Source of the DNA: Chloroflexota bacterium
Lineage (GTDB): Bacteria > Chloroflexota > UBA11872 > VXNJ01
Direction: 5' to 3'
Assembly: GCA_026708165.1 (NCBI GenBank)
Contig: JAPOVO010000054.1
Location: 1 to 9,655 of the forward strand
Length of the DNA: 9,655 nucleotides
Shown: piece by piece, positions 1 through 5,182 of the stretch
How positions within the stretch are numbered: the first letter of the stretch is position 1
Layout: each line of letters starts with the position of its first letter
Translations under genes and position numbers: made by a program
The notes under the pieces: model-generated
Databases searched by the model: none
Seen by the model: only the letters and a program-made list of their open reading frames with translations
Told to the model about the DNA's origin: nothing

Positions 1-125
1 CCCAGAGCACCGCCAAGCTCAGAGATGTTCTCCTCAAGCCACGGCGTGAAGTCGGTCGCTTCATTGGGCCATACCTCTCTGAGATCGACCTTCTTTCTAA
101 TTCCCAGTTTCCCCATCACGGTCAT
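1..125 (-). CDS. DUF4268-like protein, N-terminal fragment (runs off left edge)
   Basis: Only the first 41 codons are inside the window; the gene continues past position 1. The minus strand from 125 reads MTVMGKLG, a basic stretch, then [18 protein letters not shown] followed by an acidic/hydrophobic helix. The pattern L-R-E-x-W-P-x-E-x-x-D-F-T-P-W-L is what I know from the N-terminus of DUF4268-family proteins, which are often linked with nuclease-like folds and found in defence or accessory regions. That function is family knowledge, not visible here. The ATG at 125 is preferred because GGGAG lies about 7 bases upstream; a second in-frame ATG at 116 has no Shine-Dalgarno. It points away from the toxin-antitoxin cluster. 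Family call moderately sure; function unknown. Confidence 0.6.
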   Translation of the reverse strand, partial: MTVMGKLGIRKKVDLREVWPNEATDFTPWLEENISELGGAL

Positions 126-430
126 CGCGGCGCTCCCAAAGGTGTCTTCCGTCCGGTGCCGTCCATCCCCTATCCCGCCACAATCGTACAGATGTGGATG
201 AACTGCTCCGAATGTGAAGACTTGGCGACCGGCGCTGCTAGCTCACTGACCGTAGTACAACCCTCTCCCCTCGACTGCCCCTGTCTTTACCCGGCCGCCC
301 CTTCATCCCCGACGAAATCCACCACTTCACCACCACCGCCCGCCGCATCGCCGCCATCTTGCTACTGACAACGCAAAGCACGGCGCGATAAGTCCCTCAA
401 TAACGACCCTCGCGTGAGCGCCGAGATATT

Positions 431-442
431 TACACGCGTGTA
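431..442. promoter_or_regulatory. Palindromic operator 1 (TACACGCGTGTA)
   Basis: This is a perfect 12-base palindrome between the -35 and -10 of the toxin-antitoxin promoter. Its half-site TACAC recurs at 453-457 in the neighbouring palindrome, so three copies of the same 5-mer (431-435, inverted 438-442, and 453-457) sit in 27 bases. Such repeated half-sites are expected for the DNA-binding antitoxin acting as autorepressor; the binding protein is inferred, not shown. Confidence 0.5.
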
Positions 443-457
443 TCCCTTGGGATACAC
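438..457. promoter_or_regulatory. Palindromic operator 2 (GTGTATCCC / GGGATACAC)
   Basis: This is a perfect inverted repeat with 9-base arms GTGTATCCC (438-446) and GGGATACAC (449-457) around a TT centre. It overlaps operator 1 by 5 bases, overlaps the candidate -10, and ends 7 bases before the toxin start codon. Placement and symmetry fit a HigA-type antitoxin or toxin-antitoxin complex binding site. The arms could also fold into an RNA hairpin, but the inferred start site lies downstream of it, which favours a DNA operator. Confidence 0.6.
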
Positions 458-464
458 TTAAGCG

Positions 465-755
465 GTGATTGAGATCCGCCAGACCGACGTCTACGTTCGG
501 TGGTTCAGAAGGCTTCGGGACAGGCGAGCACGGGCGCGCATCAACGTGCGTATCAGACGGCTGTCATTGGGCAACCCGGGAGACGTTCGACCGGTGGGAG
601 AGGGCGTATCGGAGTTGCGCATAGACTACGGCCCCGGCTACCGCGTGTATTTCGTGTGGCGAGGACCGTCTCTGGCGATCTTGCTGGCCGGCGGTGACAA
701 GAGTTCTCAGAGTCGAGACATTGCCAGGGCGCGCAAACTGGCGCGAGGTCTATAG
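465..755 (+). CDS. higB: HigB/RelE-type toxin (addiction module killer protein)
   Basis: This 96-residue basic protein belongs to the RelE/ParE-fold toxins of the 'putative addiction module killer' group (Gp49/HigB-like). Known members are mostly ribosome-dependent mRNA endonucleases that stop translation when the antitoxin is lost. Family hallmarks seen here are the Arg-rich helix (15-32), GNPGD (36-40), GEGVSELR (45-52), GPGYRVYF (56-63), GGDKSSQ (76-82) and RDIARA (84-89). Length is normal and the ORF is intact. It starts with GTG at 465, with no Shine-Dalgarno and apparently on a leaderless message. The antitoxin gene follows 12 bases after the stop, the toxin-first order usual for higBA. 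Family call is firm; activity is inferred. Confidence 0.9.
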   Translation: MIEIRQTDVYVRWFRRLRDRRARARINVRIRRLSLGNPGDVRPVGEGVSELRIDYGPGYRVYFVWRGPSLAILLAGGDKSSQSRDIARARKLARGL

Positions 756-767
756 AAGGAGGCCGCG

Positions 768-1100
768 ATGACAAAAACGCATACCCGCCCCTGGGACGCG
801 GCGGATTACCTCGAAACCGACGAAGACGTAGTCGCTTACCTGGAAGCGGCATTCGAGGACGGCGATCCGGGCCTCATAGCCGCCGCCCTGGGCGATGTCG
901 CACGGGCCAGGGGCATGACCAATGTCGCCGCCAAAGCCGGGCTGGGCAGGGAGAGCCTTTACAAGGCGCTATCACCCAACGGCAACCCCGAATTCGCCAC
1001 CGTGCTCAAGGTCATGCAAGCCCTCGGCCTCCGCCTCCACGCATCCCCAGCGTCAGGGAATGAATCCGGCGTCGTGGCCGCCGCGGAAACACTGAAATGA
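768..1100 (+). CDS. higA: HigA-type antitoxin (XRE-like HTH addiction module antidote)
   Basis: This 110-residue protein is the partner of the upstream toxin: it neutralises the toxin by binding and normally represses the operon through its helix-turn-helix. An acidic N-terminal part (residues 10-35, with ETDEDVVAYLEAAFEDGD) is followed by the HTH core at about 40-92. In the core, MTNVAAKAGLGRESLYKALS is the typical HTH of the 'putative addiction module antidote' family, and NPEFATVLKVMQALGLRLHA (73-92) is its equally typical end. A strong Shine-Dalgarno, AGAAGGAGG, overlaps the toxin stop region and precedes the ATG by 6 bases, so the antitoxin should be translated better than the leaderless toxin. 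The stop codon overlaps a following ATG (ATGA, 1097-1100). Confidence 0.9.
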   Translation: MTKTHTRPWDAADYLETDEDVVAYLEAAFEDGDPGLIAAALGDVARARGMTNVAAKAGLGRESLYKALSPNGNPEFATVLKVMQALGLRLHASPASGNESGVVAAAETLK

Positions 1101-1135
1101 CCAAAGTTCGCGACCTGCATGTGAAGAGGTCTTGA
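1097..1135 (+). CDS. 12-codon mini-ORF, possible leader or truncated antitoxin/toxin start
   Basis: The ATG overlaps the higA stop as ATGA and reads MTKVRDLHVKRS, stopping with TGA at 1133-1135, one base before the GTG of the HicB-like gene at 1137. The M-x-K-V-x-D-L-H start resembles the first residues of some XRE-type antitoxins, and M-x-K-V-R-D also resembles HicA toxins, which normally precede HicB. It may be a decayed start of such a gene or a coupling leader that delivers ribosomes to the next GTG. It is too short for a firm call and may be chance. Confidence 0.3.
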   Translation: MTKVRDLHVKRS

Positions 1136-1136
1136 A

Positions 1137-1352
1137 GTGCTGAACCTGCTGGTCGTCTTCGAGCGGGACGAGGACGGCTGGGAGGTGGCGAGCTGTCCGA
1201 CGCTCCCCGGCTGTCATAGCCAGGGACGGACGAGGGCCGAGGCGCTGGCCAACATCCGCGAGGCCATCGGCGGCTATCTGGCGAGCATGAGGGAGAACGG
1301 GAACCCTCCGCCCTCCTCCTCGGAGTTCGAGATACTCGAAGTGCCGGTTTAG
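1137..1352 (+). CDS. HicB-like antitoxin, orphan
   Basis: This 71-residue protein has the HicB N-terminal fold: a beta strand (LNLLVVFERDEDGW, 2-15), then VASCPTLPGCHSQGRT (17-32), then the helix AEALANIREAIGGYLA (34-49). Family members have a partial RNase-H-like fold and block the HicA mRNA interferase. This is the short form; no C-terminal DNA-binding domain follows. It starts with GTG at 1137; GAAGAGGT about 8 bases upstream is a modest Shine-Dalgarno. The 36-base gap to higA holds only a mini-ORF, so it may be co-transcribed with higBA. No HicA is found on either side: the downstream neighbour is a tRNA on the other strand. It may serve as a third component or be left over from a broken hicAB pair. 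Confidence 0.8.
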   Translation: MLNLLVVFERDEDGWEVASCPTLPGCHSQGRTRAEALANIREAIGGYLASMRENGNPPPSSSEFEILEVPV

Positions 1353-1399
1353 CGACGAGTCTCCCGGTTATATCGAGCCGCCAGGTTTCGAGAAAAGGG

Positions 1400-1472
1400 T
1401 GGAGATGAGGGGATTCGAACCCCTGACCTCTGCCTTGCAAAGGCAGCGCTCTTCCAGCTGAGCTACATCCCC
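1400..1472 (-). tRNA. tRNA-Ala(UGC)
   Basis: The minus strand from 1472 to 1400 folds into a full 73-nt cloverleaf. The acceptor stem GGGGATG pairs with CATCTCC and includes the G3-U70 wobble that marks alanine tRNAs. The D arm is GCTC/GAGC, the anticodon stem CTGCC/GGCAG carries loop TTTGCAA with anticodon TGC, and the T arm is AGGGG-TTCGAAT-CCCCT. The discriminator is A. The 3' CCA is not encoded: genomic CCC follows. It is transcribed against the toxin-antitoxin operon and ends about 48 bases from the HicB stop. tRNA genes are common integration sites, but I see no repeated 3' end in the window. Confidence 0.97.
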
Positions 1473-1763
1473 GGGACCCGGAATCCGACCGCGGGCCCTT
1501 CAGAGACTCTACTAGAAACTCCGGCGTCGGTAGCCGTTTCCACCGCTGTCGAGTCCAAGCATCCACTCAACCACACCGACGCAAGTCCGCCCGCCCGAAA
1601 CCCCCGAGGATCGGCCCTTAGCCCCGCCGCCTACCCGTTCCAAAACGCTCCCGGCACAACCCCCGCTTTACACCTGAAACGCTATCTGTAAATCTACCGG
1701 CGGAAGCTATCGCGGGGGGCTTTTCACGTCGGGCGCGCCAGGCCCGAGAGGGGAGTAGGAGAT

Positions 1764-2165
1764 ATGTCGATGAGGTTGAAATGGCTGTCGGGGCTTTGCT
1801 GGCTGTGCGCGGTGGTGATGTTCTTCTTCTACTACTACTTCCCGTTCAACGTCGATTTCGTCCAGACCCTGTGGGACTACGCCATCGATCCCGTAATCCT
1901 GGCGACCTTCATCCTTATAGTCATCGTCAACGTAAGCATGTCTCTGCAGGCGCACAACGCGGGCATGGGCTTGCAGAGGCTCCCGATGGACATCTTCACG
2001 ATGGCCGTTGGATTCACCGGCGCGCTCTACATGCACAACTACGTTCTCAAGTTCGCCGGATCGTTCGAGCCCAGCGCCGTGCTGTGGGACGTGCTCGCTG
2101 CCGCCGTCATCGTCATCATGCCCGTATCCGGCATCAGCTACTGGCGCCTGTCAAAGCGCTCGTAG
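1764..2165 (+). CDS. Small four-helix membrane protein, unknown function
   Basis: This 133-residue protein belongs to no family I recognise. Four hydrophobic segments are visible: about 8-28 (with the aromatic run FFFYYYF), 43-62 (VILATFILIVIVNVSM), 75-92 (MDIFTMAVGFTGALYMHN) and 105-125 (AVLWDVLAAAVIVIMPVSG). The N-terminus (MRLK) and C-terminus (RLSKRS) are basic, which suggests both ends are cytoplasmic. The ATG at 1764 has a clear Shine-Dalgarno (GGAGTAGGAG). It stands alone: the tRNA upstream and the regulator downstream are on the other strand. Codon use is like the neighbours. Alternative frames over the same region lack these features. Confidence 0.75.
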   Translation: MSMRLKWLSGLCWLCAVVMFFFYYYFPFNVDFVQTLWDYAIDPVILATFILIVIVNVSMSLQAHNAGMGLQRLPMDIFTMAVGFTGALYMHNYVLKFAGSFEPSAVLWDVLAAAVIVIMPVSGISYWRLSKRS

Positions 2166-2262
2166 GAGTAGCTAACGACTTACCGCCTATGGCCGCGCCT
2201 CCATGCGGCGCAGGGCGCTAGAGGCCGCACCCTAAAGCTCGCGTCTGGTCCACATCGGTGGG

Positions 2263-2604
2263 CTACTTGCGCGGCTGCCAGTTCAGCGCCCTCTCCAGGT
2301 TCGAGAGGTATTCCGCGAACGCCCGGCGTCCCGTCGGCGTCGCCTCCGCCCACGTGCGCGGCTTGGAGTCCAGGAACTCCTTGGTGATAGCCAGATATCC
2401 GGCTTCCTCTAGCTTGCGTAGGTGCGTGGTCAGATTGCCTCCGGTCAGATCGAGCGTCTTCTGAATGAATCCATAGGCTAGCCGCCCCGATTCGGGCTGC
2501 GAGACCAGCATCGTCATAATCCGCAGCCGCGTGGGCTGGTGGATGGTCTCGTCAAGGACGATGGCCTCGTCGGTCAATTGGCCCCACTCTTGCGTATCCA
2601 CCAC
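2263..2604 (-). CDS. Winged-helix transcriptional regulator (ArsR/MarR-like, HTH_34 type)
   Basis: This is a 113-residue DNA-binding protein. The core LDETIHQPTRLRIMTML (17-33) is the first helix typical of small one-domain regulators. Helices 42-66 contain the recognition helix (LTGGNLTTHLRKLEEAGY, 53-70), and the wing is about 71-90 (LAITKEFLDSKPRTWAEATP). The pattern matches the winged-helix domain family PF13601. The start is a GTG at 2604 (or the next GTG, 2601); neither has a good Shine-Dalgarno, but both lie inside the end of the upstream membrane gene, so translation is probably coupled. The same frame stays open much further upstream, but that part is an unprotein-like shadow of the membrane gene. 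It probably controls the divergent ABC genes and its own operon. Confidence 0.85.
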   Translation of the reverse strand: MVDTQEWGQLTDEAIVLDETIHQPTRLRIMTMLVSQPESGRLAYGFIQKTLDLTGGNLTTHLRKLEEAGYLAITKEFLDSKPRTWAEATPTGRRAFAEYLSNLERALNWQPRK

Positions 2605-3206
2605 GCGCCCACGACCACTACCACGAGCATCAGCGCCACCGAAACCGCCGGAGCCAAGTCGCCCACGAGATGTTTGGGAATGTAGAACGCCGCCGCGAAC
2701 CCTGCTCCGACCACCGCCAGTATCGGGCGATGCATGATGCCGAACAATATGTATCCCAGCGACACTATGCCGATGATGACGGCCGGTATCTTGTGCCCGT
2801 CTTCGGCGTTCCACATTCCCGCTGCCGCCGGGATGATAAACATCGCTGCGACCACCGCGAGCCAGTAGAGGAATACCCGGATGCCGGCGCTGCGGGCGGC
2901 ATCGCCGGGGGCAATCTTCCGCAGGGCCCGGCGTCCAATCAAACCGCTTCCCACCATGCCCGGCACCATCAGGATCCCCCACACCACCCCGAAGATCCAC
3001 GGGCTGCGGTCGGCAAACTCGGATGCCAGCGTCATGATCGCGTACTGCGTACCGAACCCCACCGAGACGATTCCGGCCCAGAAAAGCAATATCGTCTCTG
3101 ATCCCGCGACGTACATCGAGCTCCTGGCCGAGTCCATGGTCGCGTGAATGTCGCGCCAGCTCTCCTCTGGCGTTAGCGTCTCTGTTCCACTGCCTGGTTT
3201 CTGCAT
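2574..3206 (-). CDS. Six-helix membrane protein co-transcribed with wHTH regulator
   Basis: This 210-residue protein has a polar N-terminus of about 35 residues and six likely transmembrane segments: about 37-57, 70-91, 108-130, 138-155, 157-175 and 184-203. It ends WWIRKSGAN. I recognise no enzyme motif. The ATG at 3206 is chosen because AAGGAGA lies 7 bases upstream; an earlier in-frame ATG at 3317 would add a Cys/Ser-rich stretch unlike a real N-terminus and run through the divergent promoter region. Its last 31 bases overlap the regulator gene. A membrane protein paired tightly with a regulator and divergent from an exporter could be a sensor or modulator of that regulator, but this is inference. 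Confidence 0.8.
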   Translation of the reverse strand: MQKPGSGTETLTPEESWRDIHATMDSARSSMYVAGSETILLFWAGIVSVGFGTQYAIMTLASEFADRSPWIFGVVWGILMVPGMVGSGLIGRRALRKIAPGDAARSAGIRVFLYWLAVVAAMFIIPAAAGMWNAEDGHKIPAVIIGIVSLGYILFGIMHRPILAVVGAGFAAAFYIPKHLVGDLAPAVSVALMLVVVVVGAWWIRKSGAN

Positions 3207-3247
3207 TGCCAATCTCCTTGCCGTCAGGTGCTCCGCCGCGCCGCAGC

Positions 3248-3275
3248 TTGATTTCCTGAGCTTGCTTGATATGAT
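3248..3275 (+). promoter_or_regulatory. Candidate promoter for the ABC exporter operon
   Basis: A -35-like TTGATT (3248-3253; 4 of 6) and a -10-like TATGAT (3270-3275; 5 of 6) lie 16 bases apart. The inferred start is near 3282, inside the symmetric element 3275-3302, so regulator binding would be expected to repress. The leader before the ATG at 3329 would be about 47 bases. Boxes found by eye. Confidence 0.35.
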
Positions 3276-3302
3276 TGTCTCACAAAGCAGTTTGCAAGAC
3301 AA
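3274..3302 (-). promoter_or_regulatory. Candidate promoter for the membrane protein-regulator operon
   Basis: On the minus strand, TTGTCT (3302-3297; 4 of 6 against TTGACA) and GACAAT (3279-3274; 4 of 6 against TATAAT) are exactly 17 bases apart. The transcript would begin near 3267, about 60 bases before the ATG at 3206. Each hexamer overlaps one outer arm of the symmetric element, so a bound regulator would block it. The boxes are weak and not tested. Confidence 0.3.
3275..3302. promoter_or_regulatory. Symmetric operator between the divergent operons
   Basis: This 28-base dyad has half-site TTGTCT-nn-CAAA (3275-3286), a 4-base centre (GCAG), and the mirror TTTG-nn-AGACAA (3291-3302). All ten specified positions per half match their partners. 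A second, smaller dyad shares its right half: AGTTTG (3289-3294) and CAAACT (3300-3305). It lies in the 122-base gap between the two divergent genes and covers the candidate minus promoter and the start region of the plus promoter. It is a strong candidate binding site for the dimeric winged-helix regulator encoded next door. Confidence 0.55.
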
Positions 3303-3328
3303 ACTAGATCGGCACACGAAAGGAGGCC

Positions 3329-4276
3329 ATGAACGTGAGACCTACGAACGCCCTCGCGTTGCAGGTGAAATCGCTGCGAAAGGTATACGGCGACGTGGTG
3401 GCCGTTGACGACCTGAGCTTCGAGGTAGAGCGCGGGAGCATCTTCTGCATGATCGGACCAAACGGCGCCGGCAAGACCACCACCATCGAGTGCATCGAGG
3501 GGTTGCGTAAGCCTGATGCTGGCTCGGTTGTCGTCGCTGGACTGGACCCCATGGCCGACCGCGCCAGGTTCGTCCACACGATAGGCGTGCAGTTGCAGGA
3601 TGTCGGAATTCCTCCGCGTATGAAGGTGCGGGAGGCGCTGCGCCTGTTCGCCTCCCTCTATCGGACGTCCATATCCCAGTCTGAGTTGACCGATGAGCTG
3701 GGGCTCGACGGCAGTCTCCGCAAACAATATGGGTCGCTTTCCGGCGGCCAGAAGCGGCGCGTCAACATTGCCCTCGCCCTTGTGGGAAATCCCGAAATCG
3801 CGTTCTTGGACGAACCTACCACCGGCCTCGACCCTGAATACCGCTTCCGGTTCTGGGAGTACCTCAAGCGGCAGAACTCTCGCGGTATGACGATTGTGGC
3901 GACCACGCATTACATGGAGGAGGCGCGCGAATACTGTGACGAGGTGCTGCTGATGAACGAAGGCAGAGTCGCCGCATCCGGACCTCCCGAGCGCCTTATC
4001 GCGGAGTCGGGACTGGCGGCCCGCGTAGTCCTGCCAAGGGCAACGCTTGGGACCCTCGGAGAGGACGACCTGGCGGCATTGCCGGGCGTCGTTCATGTCC
4101 GCACGACGGAGACGAGCTTCTACATCTATGGAGACGGCAATCTGGTGGGCGACGTTTCGGACTTCCTGAGCGAGAGGGGTGTTTCGCCCGGAGTAGTCGA
4201 GGCGCGGCCCGCCAACCTGGACGATGTCTACTTTCTCGCCGTCGGGAATCAAGACCCGCAAGGAGGACGGAAATGA
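3329..4276 (+). CDS. ABC transporter ATP-binding protein (DrrA/CcmA-like exporter type)
   Basis: This 315-residue nucleotide-binding subunit of an ABC-2 type exporter powers the permease encoded next. Motifs in order: Walker A GPNGAGKTT (43-51), Q-loop around IGVQLQ (85-90), signature LSGGQ (137-141) followed by KRR, Walker B IAFLDEP with catalytic Glu 162, D-loop TTGLDP (164-169), and H-loop His 194 in ATTHYMEEA. After about residue 220 comes the extra C-terminal domain (VVLPRAT through NLDDVYFLAVG, ending near 307) typical of drug/daunorubicin-type exporters. The ATG at 3329 has Shine-Dalgarno AAAGGAGG. The stop overlaps the permease ATG (ATGA). The substrate cannot be told from sequence; drug, lipid or antibiotic export are usual for the group. 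Confidence 0.95.
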   Translation: MNVRPTNALALQVKSLRKVYGDVVAVDDLSFEVERGSIFCMIGPNGAGKTTTIECIEGLRKPDAGSVVVAGLDPMADRARFVHTIGVQLQDVGIPPRMKVREALRLFASLYRTSISQSELTDELGLDGSLRKQYGSLSGGQKRRVNIALALVGNPEIAFLDEPTTGLDPEYRFRFWEYLKRQNSRGMTIVATTHYMEEAREYCDEVLLMNEGRVAASGPPERLIAESGLAARVVLPRATLGTLGEDDLAALPGVVHVRTTETSFYIYGDGNLVGDVSDFLSERGVSPGVVEARPANLDDVYFLAVGNQDPQGGRK

Positions 4277-5061
4277 ACTCTACCGCTCTTGGCCGGCTGA
4301 TCCACACGGAGCTGCTTCTCGTGGCGCGCGAGCCTGCCGCCGTGTTCACGTCGGTGATATTGCCGTTGGCGATCTTCTTGGCATTGGGGTTCTCGGTCGG
4401 CGGCGTCGAGATTCCCGTGGACAGGGACGCGGGCGTCGTGGAGATGTTCCATGTAAGAGATGTTTTGCTCGCGGGCAACATTGCTTGGGTGACGGCGATC
4501 TTCGGCATCGTCTCGTTGCCACAGGCGCTGGTGGCGTTTCGTCAGCACGGGGTGTTTCGACGTTACAGGGTCACCCCCATGCCGTCCTACATGCTCATAG
4601 CTGCGCCACTGACCGTGGGCGCGGTCGTCATAACGGCGTCATTGGCTCTCATGCTCGTCGTGGGATGGGGGGTATTCGACATACGCTTCGCGGGCAACGC
4701 GGCGCTGGTGGCGCTGGCGATATTCGTCTCGTACATGGCGTTTGCCGCTTTGGGGGCCGCTGTCACAGCCCGCATCCGCAATGTTCGGACGGCCTTGGGG
4801 CTGGGGTTTGTTTTTTTCGCGCCCATGTACGTGCTGAGCGGGTCGTTCGGTCCAAGGGAGACGTTCCCCGCCGCGCTTCGCGTGGTGGGCGACTGGCTGC
4901 CGCTAACGCACTCCTATGATCTGCTCACGTTCCTCTGGCTTGGTGGGACCTGGGAGGTGGAGACCACTATCGGCACACCCATCTGGTTCTCCTTTGTCTA
5001 TCTGGGGGTGCTGGCGGCCGCCTGCGTCGCCGCCGCCGCCCGACTGTTCCGGTGGGACTAG
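4273..5061 (+). CDS. ABC-2 type transporter permease
   Basis: This 262-residue integral membrane subunit is partner of the ATPase just upstream, and two copies are expected per transporter. Six hydrophobic segments are visible: about 22-44, 62-85, 105-133, 141-163, 174-192 and 236-258. A cytoplasmic N-terminal stretch (ALGRLIHTELLLVAREP, 5-21) and the polar loop RQHGVFRRYRVTPMPSY (90-106) between helices 2 and 3 are typical of ABC-2 permeases, the latter being the ATPase coupling region. FFAPMYVLSGSFGPRETFP (181-199) fits the conserved part after helix 5. The start ATG overlaps the ATPase stop by 4 bases and has AGGAGGACGG upstream. Substrate unknown. Confidence 0.93.
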   Translation: MNSTALGRLIHTELLLVAREPAAVFTSVILPLAIFLALGFSVGGVEIPVDRDAGVVEMFHVRDVLLAGNIAWVTAIFGIVSLPQALVAFRQHGVFRRYRVTPMPSYMLIAAPLTVGAVVITASLALMLVVGWGVFDIRFAGNAALVALAIFVSYMAFAALGAAVTARIRNVRTALGLGFVFFAPMYVLSGSFGPRETFPAALRVVGDWLPLTHSYDLLTFLWLGGTWEVETTIGTPIWFSFVYLGVLAAACVAAAARLFRWD

Positions 5062-5066
5062 CTGAC

Positions 5067-5091
5067 GCGGAGCGATCCTCACGCTTTGTTT
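5067..5091 (+). terminator. Weak candidate terminator after the ABC operon
   Basis: Six bases after the permease stop, GCGGAG (5067-5072) can pair with CTC (5078-5080) and CGC (5082-5084), with one bulged A and a 5-base loop, followed by TTTGTTT (5085-5091). The stem is short and bulged, so this is only a modest intrinsic-terminator candidate. It sits in a convergent gap, where one is expected. Nothing comparable is seen for the opposite gene. Confidence 0.35.
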
Positions 5092-5182
5092 AGATTCAGC
5101 GCCTATTGGAACAGCGAGATCGACGAAGGTGGCTAAACCTGCCCGCTAGCTCAACGCCCCACGCCAATTCGAGCCGTCCGGC

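Larger units (their letters stand above)
429..458 (+). promoter_or_regulatory. Candidate leaderless promoter of the higBA-type operon
   Basis: A -35-like TTTACA (429-434; 5 of 6 against TTGACA) and a -10-like TACACT (453-458; 4 of 6 against TATAAT) are separated by 18 bases. Transcription would start about 6-7 bases after the -10, at or next to the GTG start codon at 465. No Shine-Dalgarno precedes that GTG, so the toxin message is probably leaderless. Two overlapping palindromes cover almost the whole promoter, which fits autorepression. Inferred from sequence only. Confidence 0.5.
126..464. other. Gene-free stretch with possible gene remnant and toxin promoter
   Basis: No intact gene is supported in these 339 bases. 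One plus-strand frame (242-391, between in-frame stops TAG 239-241 and TAA 389-391) has no ATG, GTG or TTG start before its end region. From about 284 to 375 nearly every codon ends in C and the translation looks protein-like (GRPFIPDEIHHFTTTARRIA). This may be the decayed 3' end of a lost gene whose family I do not recognise. An ATG-initiated frame at 156-368 is Pro/Ser-rich, looks unlike a protein and is treated as chance. The last 35 bases hold the toxin-antitoxin promoter and operators, listed separately. Confidence 0.4.

Noticed and set aside
1012..1566. 184-codon open frame on the minus strand
   Set aside because: It runs straight through the tRNA-Ala and antisense to the HicB-like gene and the end of higA, so it cannot be a normal gene.
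1667..1692. TTTACA followed by TGTAAA upstream of the gene at 1764
   Set aside because: Spacing is only 14 bases and the second box is weak, so not called as a promoter.
2195..2211. GCGCC / GGCGC hairpin between the convergent genes
   Set aside because: Only a 5-base stem and no T-run on either strand, so not supported as a terminator.
2605..3000. Upstream extension of the regulator frame
   Set aside because: The sequence is Arg/Gly/His-rich and is the shadow of the membrane protein in another frame; the winged-helix domain is complete from 2604.
3224..4261. 345-codon open frame on the minus strand
   Set aside because: Lies antisense across the ABC ATPase, which has all its motifs; the product looks like a shadow.
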